Below the pieces are notes generated by a model. That model was not told the origin of the DNA, searched no databases, and worked only from the letters and a program-made list of their open reading frames with translations. Both the position numbers and the translations under genes were made by a program. Source: Burkholderia sp. Ac-20365 (GTDB lineage Bacteria; Pseudomonadota; Gammaproteobacteria; Burkholderiales; Burkholderiaceae). From it: DNA of 64,000 bases. The stretch is taken from positions 62,001 to 126,000 of the forward strand of contig NZ_JAAGPI010000025.1 in assembly GCF_017104715.1 (NCBI RefSeq), written 5' to 3'. How positions within the stretch are numbered: the stretch's first letter is position 1; the number at the start of each line of letters is the position of its first letter. Shown here in pieces: positions 16,405-25,088 of the stretch.

Positions 16405-18168
16405 ATGGCGCGATTGCTGTCGGTAAACGTTGGCCTGCCGCGAGATATCGAATGGAAAGGCCGGACCGTGCACACGGGAATCTGGAAGACGCCGGTTCAA
16501 GGGCGATGTTTTGCCAGGCGTCTCGGCCTCGACGGTGACGGTCAGGGCGATCTCGGCGGGCATGGTGGCGAACAGCGCGCGGTACTGGCCTATCAGATCG
16601 ATTCCTATCGATACTGGCAGGAGCGCCTGCAACGACCGGCGTTCGGCTTCGGACAGTTCAGCGAAAACTTCACCATCGACGGACTGCCCGATCATGAGGT
16701 GTGCATCGGCGATGTTTACCGGATCGGGCAAGCCGTCTTCGAAGTCTCGCAGCCGCGTGTGACCTGTTATCGGCTCGGCATCCGCATGGACGAGCCGGGC
16801 ATGGCCGCGTTGCTGACGTCGAGCGGACGCCCGGGTTTCTATCTGCGTGTTCTGCAGGAAGGCGACGTCGGCGCGGGCGATGAAATCATCAAGCTGCAAG
16901 GCTCGCCCGAGCAGATGACCGTCGAGGCGATCAACGCGCTGCTGTATTCGCCGCCTCATCCGCAACCGCTACTGGAGCGTGCATTGCGCATCAGTGCGCT
17001 TTCGCCGGGCTGGCGGACATCGTTCGATACATTGCTGCGCAGTGTCGAGGCGGGTACGAGCGATGGCAACGCGGGGCTCGCGCCCGCTGCCGCGGCGAAG
17101 GCGGCAGAGCCCGGATTCCGGCAACACAGGGTGGCCGCCATTCAGCGTGAATCCGCCGACGTCCTTTCGTTCGCGTTCGAGCCGACGGATGGACTGCCGC
17201 TCAAGCCGCACCGGCCAGGCCAATACGTCGTGTTGCGCATCAAGCAGGGCGATCAGGCCTCGCCGTTTTTCCGCAGCTATTCGCTCTCCGGCGCACCTGG
17301 CACGGCGCGTTATCGCATCAGCGTGAAGATCGAACCGAACGGGGCAGCCGGCAAGTATCTCGGCGAGCATGTTCGTGTCGGAGACACGCTCGATGTCAGC
17401 GCGCCGCGCGGAGATTTCGTCCTCAACGAAGCAATGAATCCGGTTGTTCTGCTGAGTGCCGGAATCGGCGTGACGCCTGTGCTGTCGATGCTGCTTGAAC
17501 TTTCGGCGTCGGGGTCCGCGCGCGGTGTTCTGTGGATTCACGTCGCCCGGGATGGCAAGCATCATCCGTTTGGTGCTGAATGTCGGCGCCTGCTCGGCAC
17601 ACTCGCGTGCGCGCGCGGCTATGTGTGCTACAGCGCGCCTCGCGCGGACGATCGCATCGGCGTCGATTTCGATGATACGGGGCGCCTGTCGCCCGCCATG
17701 CTGGAGAAGATCGGCGTCCCGCTCGATGCCGATGTCTATCTTTGCGGGCCCGCGTCGTTCATGGACGACATGAAGCGAATGTTCGAAGACGCCGGCATCG
17801 CCAAGTCACGCATTCACATGGAGCGCTTCGGCGGTGTCGAGTCGTTGACGCCTGGCATTGCAGGTGCGCCCTTGCGCGCTCCTCATGTGCCGCTTTCAAT
17901 GGTCTCGGAAGGGCCGCGTGTGTCGTTTGCACGAAGCGGTATTACAGCGCATTGGGATGCGCAGGCTTATCCGAGCATTCTCGAACTCGCCGAGGCGTGC
18001 GATGTTCCTGTTCGCTGGTCGTGCCGCTCGGGAATCTGCCACAACTGCGAAAGCGGGCTGGTTTCGGGGACGGTTGCATATGCACCGACGCCACTCGACG
18101 AGCCCGCGAATGGAAACCTGCTCATCTGTTGCGCGCGACCTGTCGGCGACGTCGTAGTGGATCTGTGA
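16405..18168 (+). CDS. MOSC domain - ferredoxin/flavodoxin reductase - 2Fe-2S ferredoxin fusion protein
   Basis: The 587-residue three-part redox protein has a MOSC domain (about 1-200, with GGHGGEQRAVLAYQ and the conserved Cys121 in QPRVTCYRLG). A flavin reductase module follows (about 235-480: RSYSLSG for FAD, GIGVTPVLSML for NAD(P)H). The C-terminus is a plant-type 2Fe-2S ferredoxin (about 500-587) with Cys540, Cys545 and Cys548 (CRSGICHNC) and a fourth Cys in LLICCARP. This resembles electron-transfer partners for N-hydroxylated or sulphur/molybdenum substrates (YiiM-like MOSC plus Hmp/vanillate-reductase-like tail). The ATG at 16405 has GGAGG upstream. It stands alone; its substrate is unknown. 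Confidence 0.88.
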   Translation: MARLLSVNVGLPRDIEWKGRTVHTGIWKTPVQGRCFARRLGLDGDGQGDLGGHGGEQRAVLAYQIDSYRYWQERLQRPAFGFGQFSENFTIDGLPDHEVCIGDVYRIGQAVFEVSQPRVTCYRLGIRMDEPGMAALLTSSGRPGFYLRVLQEGDVGAGDEIIKLQGSPEQMTVEAINALLYSPPHPQPLLERALRISALSPGWRTSFDTLLRSVEAGTSDGNAGLAPAAAAKAAEPGFRQHRVAAIQRESADVLSFAFEPTDGLPLKPHRPGQYVVLRIKQGDQASPFFRSYSLSGAPGTARYRISVKIEPNGAAGKYLGEHVRVGDTLDVSAPRGDFVLNEAMNPVVLLSAGIGVTPVLSMLLELSASGSARGVLWIHVARDGKHHPFGAECRRLLGTLACARGYVCYSAPRADDRIGVDFDDTGRLSPAMLEKIGVPLDADVYLCGPASFMDDMKRMFEDAGIAKSRIHMERFGGVESLTPGIAGAPLRAPHVPLSMVSEGPRVSFARSGITAHWDAQAYPSILELAEACDVPVRWSCRSGICHNCESGLVSGTVAYAPTPLDEPANGNLLICCARPVGDVVVDL

Positions 18169-18468
18169 ATTGATCTGTTCATTCGCTTTGCTGTTGAACG
18201 TGATCATCACCCGTGAATTAGATGGAATTAAATATCTCACCGGCAAAAAATACTTTATCGGAAAATATTCCTGAAAATCGCCTTCGCCGGTTTTTGGCAA
18301 ACGTTTGCGTTCTATTCAATATGTCCCGCATTTGATTAATACGCCACAACTCGGCCATGGAAACGATTCCGTTGTTGAATTAATTCAAAACGGGAGCATG
18401 ATTGGAGAACTACTACGATTCGCGCGTCGCGAACGAACTGAGAGAAACCTTAGAGGTCGGGGGCCGGC
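18169..18468. other. AT-rich intergenic region before the orphan transposase-like gene
   Basis: About 300 bp of lower GC than the flanks. I see no terminal inverted repeats or target-site duplication that would mark an insertion sequence, and no gene. Confidence 0.4.
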
Positions 18469-18801
18469 ATGATTTCCATGAATGGTGCGCTTTGGCAGTT
18501 TTCCCTTCTGGACGAAGACTGGAAACTCGTTGAAGGCCTTTTCCCATCGGATGTAGAGCAAGGCAAGGGAAAACGCCGCTGCAATCCGCGTCAGATTCTC
18601 AATGCGATTCTCTGGATCGAAACGACGGGTGCGAGCTGGAAGCATTTGCCAGCGAATTTCCCGCCCACTCAAACCTGTTATAAAAAATATCTCGAATGGC
18701 GCCGCGATGGCACCCTGAAGCAGGTTCTCGAGTTGCTGGCCAATGGCAATCGGTTGCCGTCGGCCCATGGCGCCGGTCATGCCATGTCAGAGGCTGCCTG
18801 A
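18469..18801 (+). CDS. orphan DUF4096 / IS5-type transposase N-terminal domain protein
   Basis: A 110-residue protein made only of the DUF4096 domain found at the N-terminus of IS5/IS1182-like transposases (LWQFSLLDEDWKLVEGLFP, then GKRRCNPRQILNAILWIETTGASWKHLP and the YKKYLEWRRDG segment). The DDE catalytic domain is absent: the frame stops and the next gene, convergent, ends 33 bp later. It may be a degraded IS head or a domesticated DNA-binding protein; the intact frame and start suggest that it could be expressed. Confidence 0.7.
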   Translation: MISMNGALWQFSLLDEDWKLVEGLFPSDVEQGKGKRRCNPRQILNAILWIETTGASWKHLPANFPPTQTCYKKYLEWRRDGTLKQVLELLANGNRLPSAHGAGHAMSEAA

Positions 18802-18833
18802 TGCGACGGATGCTGTTGCAATCGTCGGCATGA

Positions 18834-19778
18834 TCAGAAGAAGTAGGCGATCAGCAGGGCCTCCGTCACCACGCCGAGCAACGTGCTGATCAGGATCGTC
18901 GCCGTGGCGTCGCGCATGTACGTGTTGTTCTTGAGAGCGAACATCGCGGCTGCCGTCGCGGTCGGCACGGCACCCGTGATGATGGCCTGATGCGCAGGCG
19001 CGTCCACCACGCCGAACAGAACGGCGCCGAGCGCCATCAATGCGGGTTGCAGGAAATTCTTGAGACCCAGATTCGTGAGGACGTTCGCATTGATCACGAA
19101 ACGCTCGCCGTAAAGCATCAATCCGAGCGCAAACAGCGACGTGCCGCCCGCGGCTTTGCCGATCAGATCGACGGAGGTCAATACCGGTCCAGGCAGCGTG
19201 ACGTGGCAGAAGCTCAGCACCATGCCCGAGACAGGCAGCCAGACGATGGGGTTGATGACGGCTCGCGCAATACTCTCGCCGAAAACCCGCCACACGTCCG
19301 GCCCGGCTTTTCCGCTGGCGCTTTTGTCGCCCAGGCTCGTCAGGACGATGGTCAGTGGCAGCATGAAGATGCTGGTAATGAGATTGCCGACCAGTACGGC
19401 GAGAAATCCTTCTGGACCGAACACGGCGGCGAGAACAGGCGCGCCGAAATACGCCATGTCGGGGAACGCACATACCAGCGCCTGCATGGTGGCGGTGCGC
19501 AGGTCATGTCTGAACACGAAGCGGCCGACGCCCAGCGCGATCACATACGTGCCCATCAACCCGAGCATCAGGCACAGCGCGAAGCCCACGTTATGCAGCT
19601 TGTCAGGCGAGGTCTTGACGGCACCTTCGAACAGCGCGAACGGCAGCGCGAAGCGGATCACGAGCGTTGCCAGCACGCCGGCATCGTCGTGTTTCAGCAG
19701 GCCGATGCGAGCCGATAGCCAGCCAAGCATGATGACGAACGCAACCGGCAACAACCCATTGAGAATGGTGTCGAGCAA
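18834..19778 (-). CDS. AEC family (auxin efflux carrier-like) transporter
   Basis: Inner-membrane protein of 314 residues with about ten helices in two inverted halves. The N-terminus (LPVAFVIMLGWLSARIGL) and the C-terminal GAVPTATAAAMFALKNN match the AEC family, which exports small organic acids such as malonate or malate. It lies alone between the orphan transposase domain and an NTF2-like gene. The substrate cannot be assigned. Confidence 0.88.
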   Translation of the reverse strand: MLDTILNGLLPVAFVIMLGWLSARIGLLKHDDAGVLATLVIRFALPFALFEGAVKTSPDKLHNVGFALCLMLGLMGTYVIALGVGRFVFRHDLRTATMQALVCAFPDMAYFGAPVLAAVFGPEGFLAVLVGNLITSIFMLPLTIVLTSLGDKSASGKAGPDVWRVFGESIARAVINPIVWLPVSGMVLSFCHVTLPGPVLTSVDLIGKAAGGTSLFALGLMLYGERFVINANVLTNLGLKNFLQPALMALGAVLFGVVDAPAHQAIITGAVPTATAAAMFALKNNTYMRDATATILISTLLGVVTEALLIAYFF

Positions 19779-19945
19779 AGACGGACTCCTTTTTCGAATC
19801 TTGGGCTACGCCGGGGACTGTCTTTAGCCAGTGTAGTTGGCCGCTGAATATCGTGCGGAAAAGGTGACTTGCGTTTCGTTCATCTCCTCGCGTCATGCGT
19901 TGCTTACGCGAAGCCTGCATGTGCGCCGTCCGTGTTGTCCGGGCT

Positions 19946-20317
19946 TTATTTGCTGTCGAGAAAGACATGAAGACTGGCCAGCTTGCCGTTGTGGACAGTG
20001 AAGATGTCCTCGCCGCGAATCAGGCCTGGGTTGTCTTTCGGACCATAGCGCCACGTGACGCGGCCGAGTCCATGATTCAACGCAACCGGGTCCGGCGTGA
20101 ACGTGAAGCCGGCGTGTTGCGTGAGGACTCTGTCGATCATTTCATTGACGTCCGTATAGCCTGAGGCGATGCCTGCGTAATCGGCCACGATCACTTCCGG
20201 CGTGTAAGCGGCCGCGAACAGGGCGAGCCGCGCAACCGGATCGGTGTTGTTCCAGATGTCGAAGTGCCGGTTGATCAACGATTGCGCGATCGCGAGATCC
20301 TGAGCATGGGTGTCCAT
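19946..20317 (-). CDS. NTF2-like / SnoaL-type protein
   Basis: Small 123-residue cone-shaped fold protein (nuclear transport factor 2 superfamily), with RHFDIWNNTDPVARLALFAAAYTPEV at residues 17-42 and IRGEDIFTVHNGKLASLHVFLD near the end. Such proteins bind or isomerise small hydrophobic molecules. AGGAA lies upstream of the ATG. It is 90 bp downstream of the SDR gene on the same strand and probably in its operon. Confidence 0.8.
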   Translation of the reverse strand: MDTHAQDLAIAQSLINRHFDIWNNTDPVARLALFAAAYTPEVIVADYAGIASGYTDVNEMIDRVLTQHAGFTFTPDPVALNHGLGRVTWRYGPKDNPGLIRGEDIFTVHNGKLASLHVFLDSK

Positions 20318-20407
20318 GGTGGCATATTCCTGTGAAGGGCACCGGGGCCGTGAGCGTGGCCGCCGGTGCAGAGAAAGTAGCAGGCTGGCGCGCCCGGCTG
20401 CGCGCCG

Positions 20408-21157
20408 TTAAACCTGAGCCATGCCGCCGTCGATGAACAGTTCGATGCCGTTGACGTAGCTGGCCGAGCTGGAGGCGAGGAACACGACTGCCTTGCCGAT
20501 TTCCTCGGGTTCGCCAAGGCGGCCGAGCGGCACTTGCGAAGCCAGCGCGTCGTACAGTCCCTGACGCGCTTCTTCAGGCACGAGACCGCCAAGACCAGGC
20601 GTGCGGATCGGACCCGGGCTGACCACATTCACGCGGATACCGCGATCCTTCAGGTCCAGTGCCCACGAGCGGGCGAAGTTCCGCACAGCCGCCTTGCTGG
20701 CGCTGTACACGCTGAAGGCAGGCGTGCCCGTCACGGACGTGATCGACGAAGTCAGGATGATCGACGCGCCGTCGACCAGCAGCGGCAGTGCCTTTTGAAC
20801 GGTGAACAGCACGCCGCGCACATTGGTATTGAAGATGCGGTCGAAGTGTTCTTCGGTGATCGCGCCAAGCGGCAACATATCGCCGCCGCCCGCATTCGCG
20901 AACAGGATATCCAGCTTGCCGGCCGTCGCCGCGATCTTCGCGTACACGGCATCGAGGTCCGACAGCACCGATGCGTCAGCGCGGATGGCCGTCGCTGCCG
21001 GGCCGATCGCGGCCGCGGCCGCATCGAGTTCCGCCTGACGGCGGCCAGTAATGAAGACACGCGCGCCCTGTTCCGCCAGTTCCTTTGCCGCCGCGAGGCC
21101 AATGCCCGTGCTGCCGCCCGTGACGAGTGCGATCTTGCCGTTCAGTTGCTTGCTCAT
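20408..21157 (-). CDS. SDR family NAD(P)-dependent oxidoreductase
   Basis: Classical short-chain dehydrogenase of 249 residues. The cofactor motif TGGSTGIG is near residues 13-20, NAGG near 89, the catalytic Ser in TSSITS and Tyr/Lys in YSASK, and the end FIDGGMAQV is typical. It oxidises or reduces an alcohol/ketone of unknown identity. It is divergent from a LysR regulator, with a palindrome between them, so it is the probable target of that regulator. Confidence 0.92.
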   Translation of the reverse strand: MSKQLNGKIALVTGGSTGIGLAAAKELAEQGARVFITGRRQAELDAAAAAIGPAATAIRADASVLSDLDAVYAKIAATAGKLDILFANAGGGDMLPLGAITEEHFDRIFNTNVRGVLFTVQKALPLLVDGASIILTSSITSVTGTPAFSVYSASKAAVRNFARSWALDLKDRGIRVNVVSPGPIRTPGLGGLVPEEARQGLYDALASQVPLGRLGEPEEIGKAVVFLASSSASYVNGIELFIDGGMAQV

Positions 21158-21300
21158 GATGTGCTCCGTGTCGTGGTTTCAAGGTTGATGAGTCGTGCCC
21201 GCTTCGACGCTGCCCTGCTGTTGTTTGCTGCGTGTCGCGTTGGCATGGGTGAACTTTATCGACAGGTCGTTTGTTAATAAATGGCGTAAAATAAAATGAC

Positions 21301-21318
21301 TATCCACTACTGTGGATA
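21301..21318. promoter_or_regulatory. inverted repeat in the SDR/LysR intergenic region
   Basis: TATCCAC (21301-21307), TACT, GTGGATA (21312-21318): a perfect 7-bp inverted repeat, 32 bp before the LysR start. It is a candidate LysR-type binding site, though it is not the usual T-N11-A form. Confidence 0.45.
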
Positions 21319-21349
21319 ATCGGATGGATCGATCAGCGAGCGAGGGCGA

Positions 21350-22291
21350 ATGGATCAGTTGCTGGCAATGCGCGCTTTTGCGCGCGTGGTGGAGGCGGGC
21401 AGCTTCACGCGCGCGGCGGATTCACTGGACGTACCCAATGCCACGATGAGCAAGCTGGTGCAGGAGCTCGAAGCGCATCTTGGCGTGAGGCTGTTGCAGC
21501 GGACCACACGGCGTGTCACCGTGACGCCGGAAGGCCAGGATTACTACGCGAAAGCCACGCGTGTGCTCAGAGATCTCGAGGACATCGATTCGTCTTTCAA
21601 CGTGGCGCGTACCAATCCGCGCGGCCATCTGCGTATCGATGTCGGCGGATCGACGGCGAGAGATGTGCTGATTCCCTTATTGCCGGATTTCCTCGCGCGT
21701 TATCCGGATATCAGGATCGATCTCGGCGTGAGTGATCGCCCGGTCGATCTGATCAGCGATAACGTCGACTGTGTGATTCGCGGTGGTCCGCTGGACAACT
21801 CGTCGCTGATTGCACGCCATATCGGCGATGCCGCGATGGTTACCTGCGCGGCGCCGGTCTATCTGAAGCAGTTCGGCGTTCCTGCCTACCCTGAGGAACT
21901 GAAGAACGGACACAGGTTAGTTGGCTATATGTCGACCCAGAACGGCAGAACCATGCCGTTCCGGTTCGAGCGCGATGGCGAGCGGACCGAGATAAAGGTC
22001 GAGCACCGCATCGGCATCAATGAGAGCAACGCCCATTTCGCGGCTTCGATTGCGGGACTCGGCATTATTCAAACATTTGCGTATGCGGCCAATCCGGCGC
22101 TACGGGATGGGACGCTGGTCGAGATCCTGAAGAAGTGGCGCCCGCCGTCTTATCCGTTTCATGTGGTCTATCCGCAGAATCGTCACGTGACGCACCGGCT
22201 GCGCGTGTTTATCGACTGGTTGCTGGAGTGCTTTCCTGCAAAGCTGCGCGGTACCGCGCCTGGGGCGCGCAAGAAAACGCTCCGGTCTTAG
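21350..22291 (+). CDS. LysR-family transcriptional regulator
   Basis: The 313-residue LTTR has an N-terminal winged HTH (about 1-60, AFARVVEAGSFTRAADSLDVPNATMS as its core) and a substrate-binding domain (about 90-295). The subtype resembles the CrgA/DsdC-like group that controls a divergent oxidoreductase. It is divergent from the SDR gene; the effector is unknown. Confidence 0.9.
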   Translation: MDQLLAMRAFARVVEAGSFTRAADSLDVPNATMSKLVQELEAHLGVRLLQRTTRRVTVTPEGQDYYAKATRVLRDLEDIDSSFNVARTNPRGHLRIDVGGSTARDVLIPLLPDFLARYPDIRIDLGVSDRPVDLISDNVDCVIRGGPLDNSSLIARHIGDAAMVTCAAPVYLKQFGVPAYPEELKNGHRLVGYMSTQNGRTMPFRFERDGERTEIKVEHRIGINESNAHFAASIAGLGIIQTFAYAANPALRDGTLVEILKKWRPPSYPFHVVYPQNRHVTHRLRVFIDWLLECFPAKLRGTAPGARKKTLRS

Positions 22292-22389
22292 CCGGATTTA
22301 CAGGTGTGTTTGCGTGCGTCGTCGAGATTCTGAAAGCATCGAGTACGCCATTTGCTGCACTGTGCATGTGGACATTGCGGGAGATTCTC

Positions 22390-22614
22390 ATGACAAGCGT
22401 CGAGTTATTGCACAACGACGACGAAGTACTCGACCCGACTGATCCGACCTTGCGAACCCGGGGCGCGGTCAAGGTGGATGGACATGGAAAGGGCAGTTGG
22501 GAAGAGCATCTCGACGGCACGTGGACAGCGCTGATCGCGCACGAGACGTTCCGCGCACCTTCGAAAGAAGCATTGGCCGCCACGCTCGAAACGTATTTTT
22601 CGGGCGCCACGTAG
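22390..22614 (+). CDS. hypothetical small acidic protein
   Basis: I do not recognise this 74-residue soluble protein. It contains VKVDGHGKGSWEEHLDGTW, then HETFRAPSKEALAATLETY, which could be a short beta-hairpin plus helix. GGGAGA lies 8 bases before the ATG at 22390; the open frame continues further upstream over the end of the LysR gene, but without a better start. It precedes the fluoride riboswitch by 94 bp. Confidence 0.5.
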   Translation: MTSVELLHNDDEVLDPTDPTLRTRGAVKVDGHGKGSWEEHLDGTWTALIAHETFRAPSKEALAATLETYFSGAT

Positions 22615-22708
22615 CGCGGCAAACAGGTTTTCAGGCACAGGAGATCCGCGGCGCGGCTGTGACGAACATTTACGGACTTTTTGTTTGTCGCGTACAATCG
22701 CTTTCGCT

Positions 22709-22763
22709 GGAGATGGCATTCCTCCAAACAACCGCCGGGCTGACCGGCTGATGATGCCTACGA
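22709..22763 (+). ncRNA. fluoride riboswitch (crcB motif) aptamer
   Basis: The sequence matches the crcB-motif aptamer: stem 1 GGAG (22709-22712)/CTCC (22722-22725) enclosing ATGGCATTC, then AACCGCC, stem 2 GCCGG (22734-22738)/CCGGC (22744-22748) and the conserved TGATGATGCCTAC. Loop GGCAT (22715-22719) is complementary to ATGCC (22754-22758), the expected pseudoknot. It lies directly before a CLC-F antiporter, DUF190 and crcB, all known fluoride-riboswitch partners. Fluoride binding should switch the operon on. Confidence 0.92.
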
Positions 22764-22789
22764 GTTCCTGGGTGCAGGAGGTCGTAGGC
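22756..22789 (+). promoter_or_regulatory. riboswitch expression-platform hairpin
   Basis: GCCTACGA (22756-22763) is fully complementary to TCGTAGGC (22782-22789), with an inner stem TCCTG (22766-22770)/CAGGA (22775-22779). The outer left arm overlaps the aptamer's ATGCC pseudoknot strand, so the hairpin and the fluoride-bound fold exclude each other. There is no U-run, so control may be translational or Rho-linked. Confidence 0.65.
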
Positions 22790-22844
22790 CGTCCGTAGTG
22801 GCGTCCTGCCACCCAGGTTTGATGTTCGATCAAATCTGGAAATC

Positions 22845-24155
22845 ATGAAGCGTATTCAATCTGTCGAGCAGTTCGCCATGGTGCCCTACGTGGTGCGCTG
22901 GCTCCTGCTGTCTTCTGTGCTCGGCGCGCTCGCGGGTTCGGCGTCGGCGCTCTTTCTCTATTCCCTCGATCTCGCCACCGATACCCGGACAACCCATCCC
23001 TGGCTGCTCTGGCTGCTGCCAGTTGCAGGCCTCGTCACGGGCTGGATCTACCACCGTGTCGGCAAGCCTGTCGAAGGCGGCAACAACCTGTTGATCGACG
23101 AAATCCACGATCCGCAGAAGATCGTGCCCAAGCGCATGGCGCCGCTCATTCTGATTGCAACGGTGGTCACCCACCTGTTCGGCGGCTCTGCCGGACGCGA
23201 GGGCACGGCGGTGCAAATGGGCGGCGCGCTCGCCGACCGTGTGACGCATCTGTTCAAGCTCGACCGGGAAGATCGGCGGATCCTGCTGATGGGCGGAATC
23301 GCGGCCGGCTTTTCGTCGGTGTTCGGCACGCCGCTCGCGGGCGCGATTTTCGGCCTCGAGGTACTCGCGATCGGCAGGCTCCGCTATGACGCCTTGCTCG
23401 CGTGCCTCGCTTCTTCGGTGGTCGCGGATGAAGCGTGCCGTCTGTGGGGCATTCATCACACGGTCTACGCGATTCCTTATCTGCCGGCCGTCACCGCGCC
23501 CGGTCTGGGTTCGGCCGTGCTGGCGGGCATCGCGTTCGGCGTGGTCGGCATGCTGTTCGCCGATTCGACGCATGCGCTGTCGGCGTTGTTCAAGCGGAAA
23601 ATCGCATGGGCGCCGTTGCGTCCATTCATCGGCGGCGCGGTGGTCGCGATGATGGCCACGCTGCTCGCTACGCCTCAATTCCTCGGGCTCGGCATTCCGA
23701 CCATCGAAGCCGCGTTCCGTGGCGATCTGCCCGTGTATGACTTCGCCGGCAAGTTTGGCTTTACGGTCGTCACGCTGGCCTCGGGTTTCAAGGGCGGGGA
23801 AGTGACGCCATTGTTCTATATCGGCGCCACGCTCGGCAATGCGCTCGGGCATGTGCTGGCGCTGCCGGTGCCGGTGCTCGCGGGGCTAGGTTTCGTTGCC
23901 GTTTTCGCGGGTGCAGCCAATACGCCGATCGCCTCGACGATCATGGCGATGGAACTGTTCGGCACGCACATCGGTGTGTACGCGGCTGTTGCGTGTGTGG
24001 TGAGCTATCTGTTTTCAGGGCATACGGGTATTTATCGGGCTCAGCGCGTGGGGCAATCGAAGCATCTGATCTTCCCCGAAGGCATTCGTCTCGCAGACAT
24101 TCCCGCATTACGCCGCGCGCGACGCAAGAACGTCGCCGCCGTTGCGCAGCCATAG
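22845..24155 (+). CDS. CLC-F type fluoride/proton antiporter (voltage-gated chloride channel family)
   Basis: Inner-membrane protein of 436 residues in the CLC family. The gating glutamate is Glu119 in AGREGTAVQMGG. The first anion-selectivity segment reads GGNNLLIDEIHDP (78-90) in place of the chloride-type GSGIP, as in the fluoride-exporting CLC-F clade. The short C-terminus lacks CBS domains. It is the first gene after the fluoride riboswitch and is followed by DUF190 and crcB, which supports fluoride export rather than chloride transport. GGAAATC precedes the ATG. Confidence 0.9.
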   Translation: MKRIQSVEQFAMVPYVVRWLLLSSVLGALAGSASALFLYSLDLATDTRTTHPWLLWLLPVAGLVTGWIYHRVGKPVEGGNNLLIDEIHDPQKIVPKRMAPLILIATVVTHLFGGSAGREGTAVQMGGALADRVTHLFKLDREDRRILLMGGIAAGFSSVFGTPLAGAIFGLEVLAIGRLRYDALLACLASSVVADEACRLWGIHHTVYAIPYLPAVTAPGLGSAVLAGIAFGVVGMLFADSTHALSALFKRKIAWAPLRPFIGGAVVAMMATLLATPQFLGLGIPTIEAAFRGDLPVYDFAGKFGFTVVTLASGFKGGEVTPLFYIGATLGNALGHVLALPVPVLAGLGFVAVFAGAANTPIASTIMAMELFGTHIGVYAAVACVVSYLFSGHTGIYRAQRVGQSKHLIFPEGIRLADIPALRRARRKNVAAVAQP

Positions 24156-24182
24156 TCCGACATCTCATTCGCGATTCATATC

Positions 24183-24548
24183 ATGAGCAAAATGATTTCC
24201 TTGCGGCTGTATTTTCATCATTCGGCCAAAGGCCGGCCGACGCGTTTATGGCATCGCATCTCACGTCCGGGCATGGCGCGGCATCTGCTTGCGCAGGCGA
24301 AGCTCGCGGGCATCGAGCAGGCGCTGTTGCATCGTGTGCAGGCGGGTTTCATTCGCGGCGACCGTATTCATCATGAGCACGTCGAACATCTGCATCACCG
24401 GTTTCCTCAGTGCATCGAACTGATCGACCTCGAAATCAAGCTGCGTGATTTCTGGCAACGGCATAGCGGCGATCTTCGCGACGTCCACGGTGTGTTCCTG
24501 CCGTGCGAAACGGCAATGCATGCGGCAGAGGAGGCAATCGCGATCTGA
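24183..24548 (+). CDS. DUF190 domain protein of the fluoride operon
   Basis: A 121-residue PII-like-fold protein (DUF190) with KLAGIEQALLHRVQAGF at about residues 39-55 and a C-terminal half carrying IELIDLEIKLRDFW. DUF190 proteins are commonly fused or adjacent to CrcB or CLC-F genes under fluoride riboswitches; a regulatory or sensor role is assumed but not shown. It starts 27 bp after the CLC-F gene and 76 bp before crcB. Confidence 0.85.
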   Translation: MSKMISLRLYFHHSAKGRPTRLWHRISRPGMARHLLAQAKLAGIEQALLHRVQAGFIRGDRIHHEHVEHLHHRFPQCIELIDLEIKLRDFWQRHSGDLRDVHGVFLPCETAMHAAEEAIAI

Positions 24549-24624
24549 CGAACTGCCGGATCATCTGAGCGGGCCGTCCTTGACGGTCTCTTTCCGCCAC
24601 GAATGCCATAGAGAGGTGTGACAC

Positions 24625-25020
24625 ATGTATCTGTCTGTCCTTGCAGTCGCAATGGGTGGCGCGTTGGGGTCGCTTTTCCGCTGGTTTCTCGGCCTGCGCC
24701 TCAATGGGATGTTCCCGGATCTTCCGCTCGGCACACTCGCGTCGAATGTGATTGCGGGTTACATCATCGGGGTCGCGATCGCGTTTTTCGGACGATGGCC
24801 TGAAATTCCGTCGGAATGGCGGCTGTTCGTGATTACCGGTCTGATGGGCGGACTGTCTACTTTTTCGACCTTTTCAGCGGAAGTCGTCGAGGATCTTCAG
24901 CAGGGGAAACTGGCGTGGGCCGCGGGCGAGGTCGCCATTCACGTGTCTTCGTCTCTGGTGATGACGGTTCTCGGTATAGCGACAGTGGCGGGATTCGCGC
25001 GGTTCGCGCTGGCCCGGTGA
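24625..25020 (+). CDS. crcB: fluoride channel CrcB/Fluc
   Basis: Small four-helix membrane protein of 131 residues that forms a dual-topology dimeric F- channel. It carries GGALGSLFRWFLG (residues 9-21), the asparagine in GTLASNVIAG and the sodium/fluoride-site motif TGLMGGLSTFSTFSAEV (residues 72-88). It is the last gene of the fluoride operon; a divergent function for the two exporters in one operon (channel and antiporter) is unusual but recorded. A TetR gene follows 68 bp later and is separately controlled. Confidence 0.93.
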   Translation: MYLSVLAVAMGGALGSLFRWFLGLRLNGMFPDLPLGTLASNVIAGYIIGVAIAFFGRWPEIPSEWRLFVITGLMGGLSTFSTFSAEVVEDLQQGKLAWAAGEVAIHVSSSLVMTVLGIATVAGFARFALAR

Positions 25021-25060
25021 CGTGTCGCGCGAGGGTTGTTTCCCATTTTTCCTTGAATTA

Positions 25061-25076
25061 TTGAACATACAGTCAT
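25061..25076 (+). promoter_or_regulatory. putative TetR operator, site 1
   Basis: TTGAACATACAGTCAT lies 12 bp before the tetR start and matches 13 of 16 positions of the motif at 25740-25755, which overlaps the efflux-pump start. Paired occurrence suggests autoregulation plus pump control. Confidence 0.5.
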
Positions 25077-25088
25077 AAACTCCGGTGC

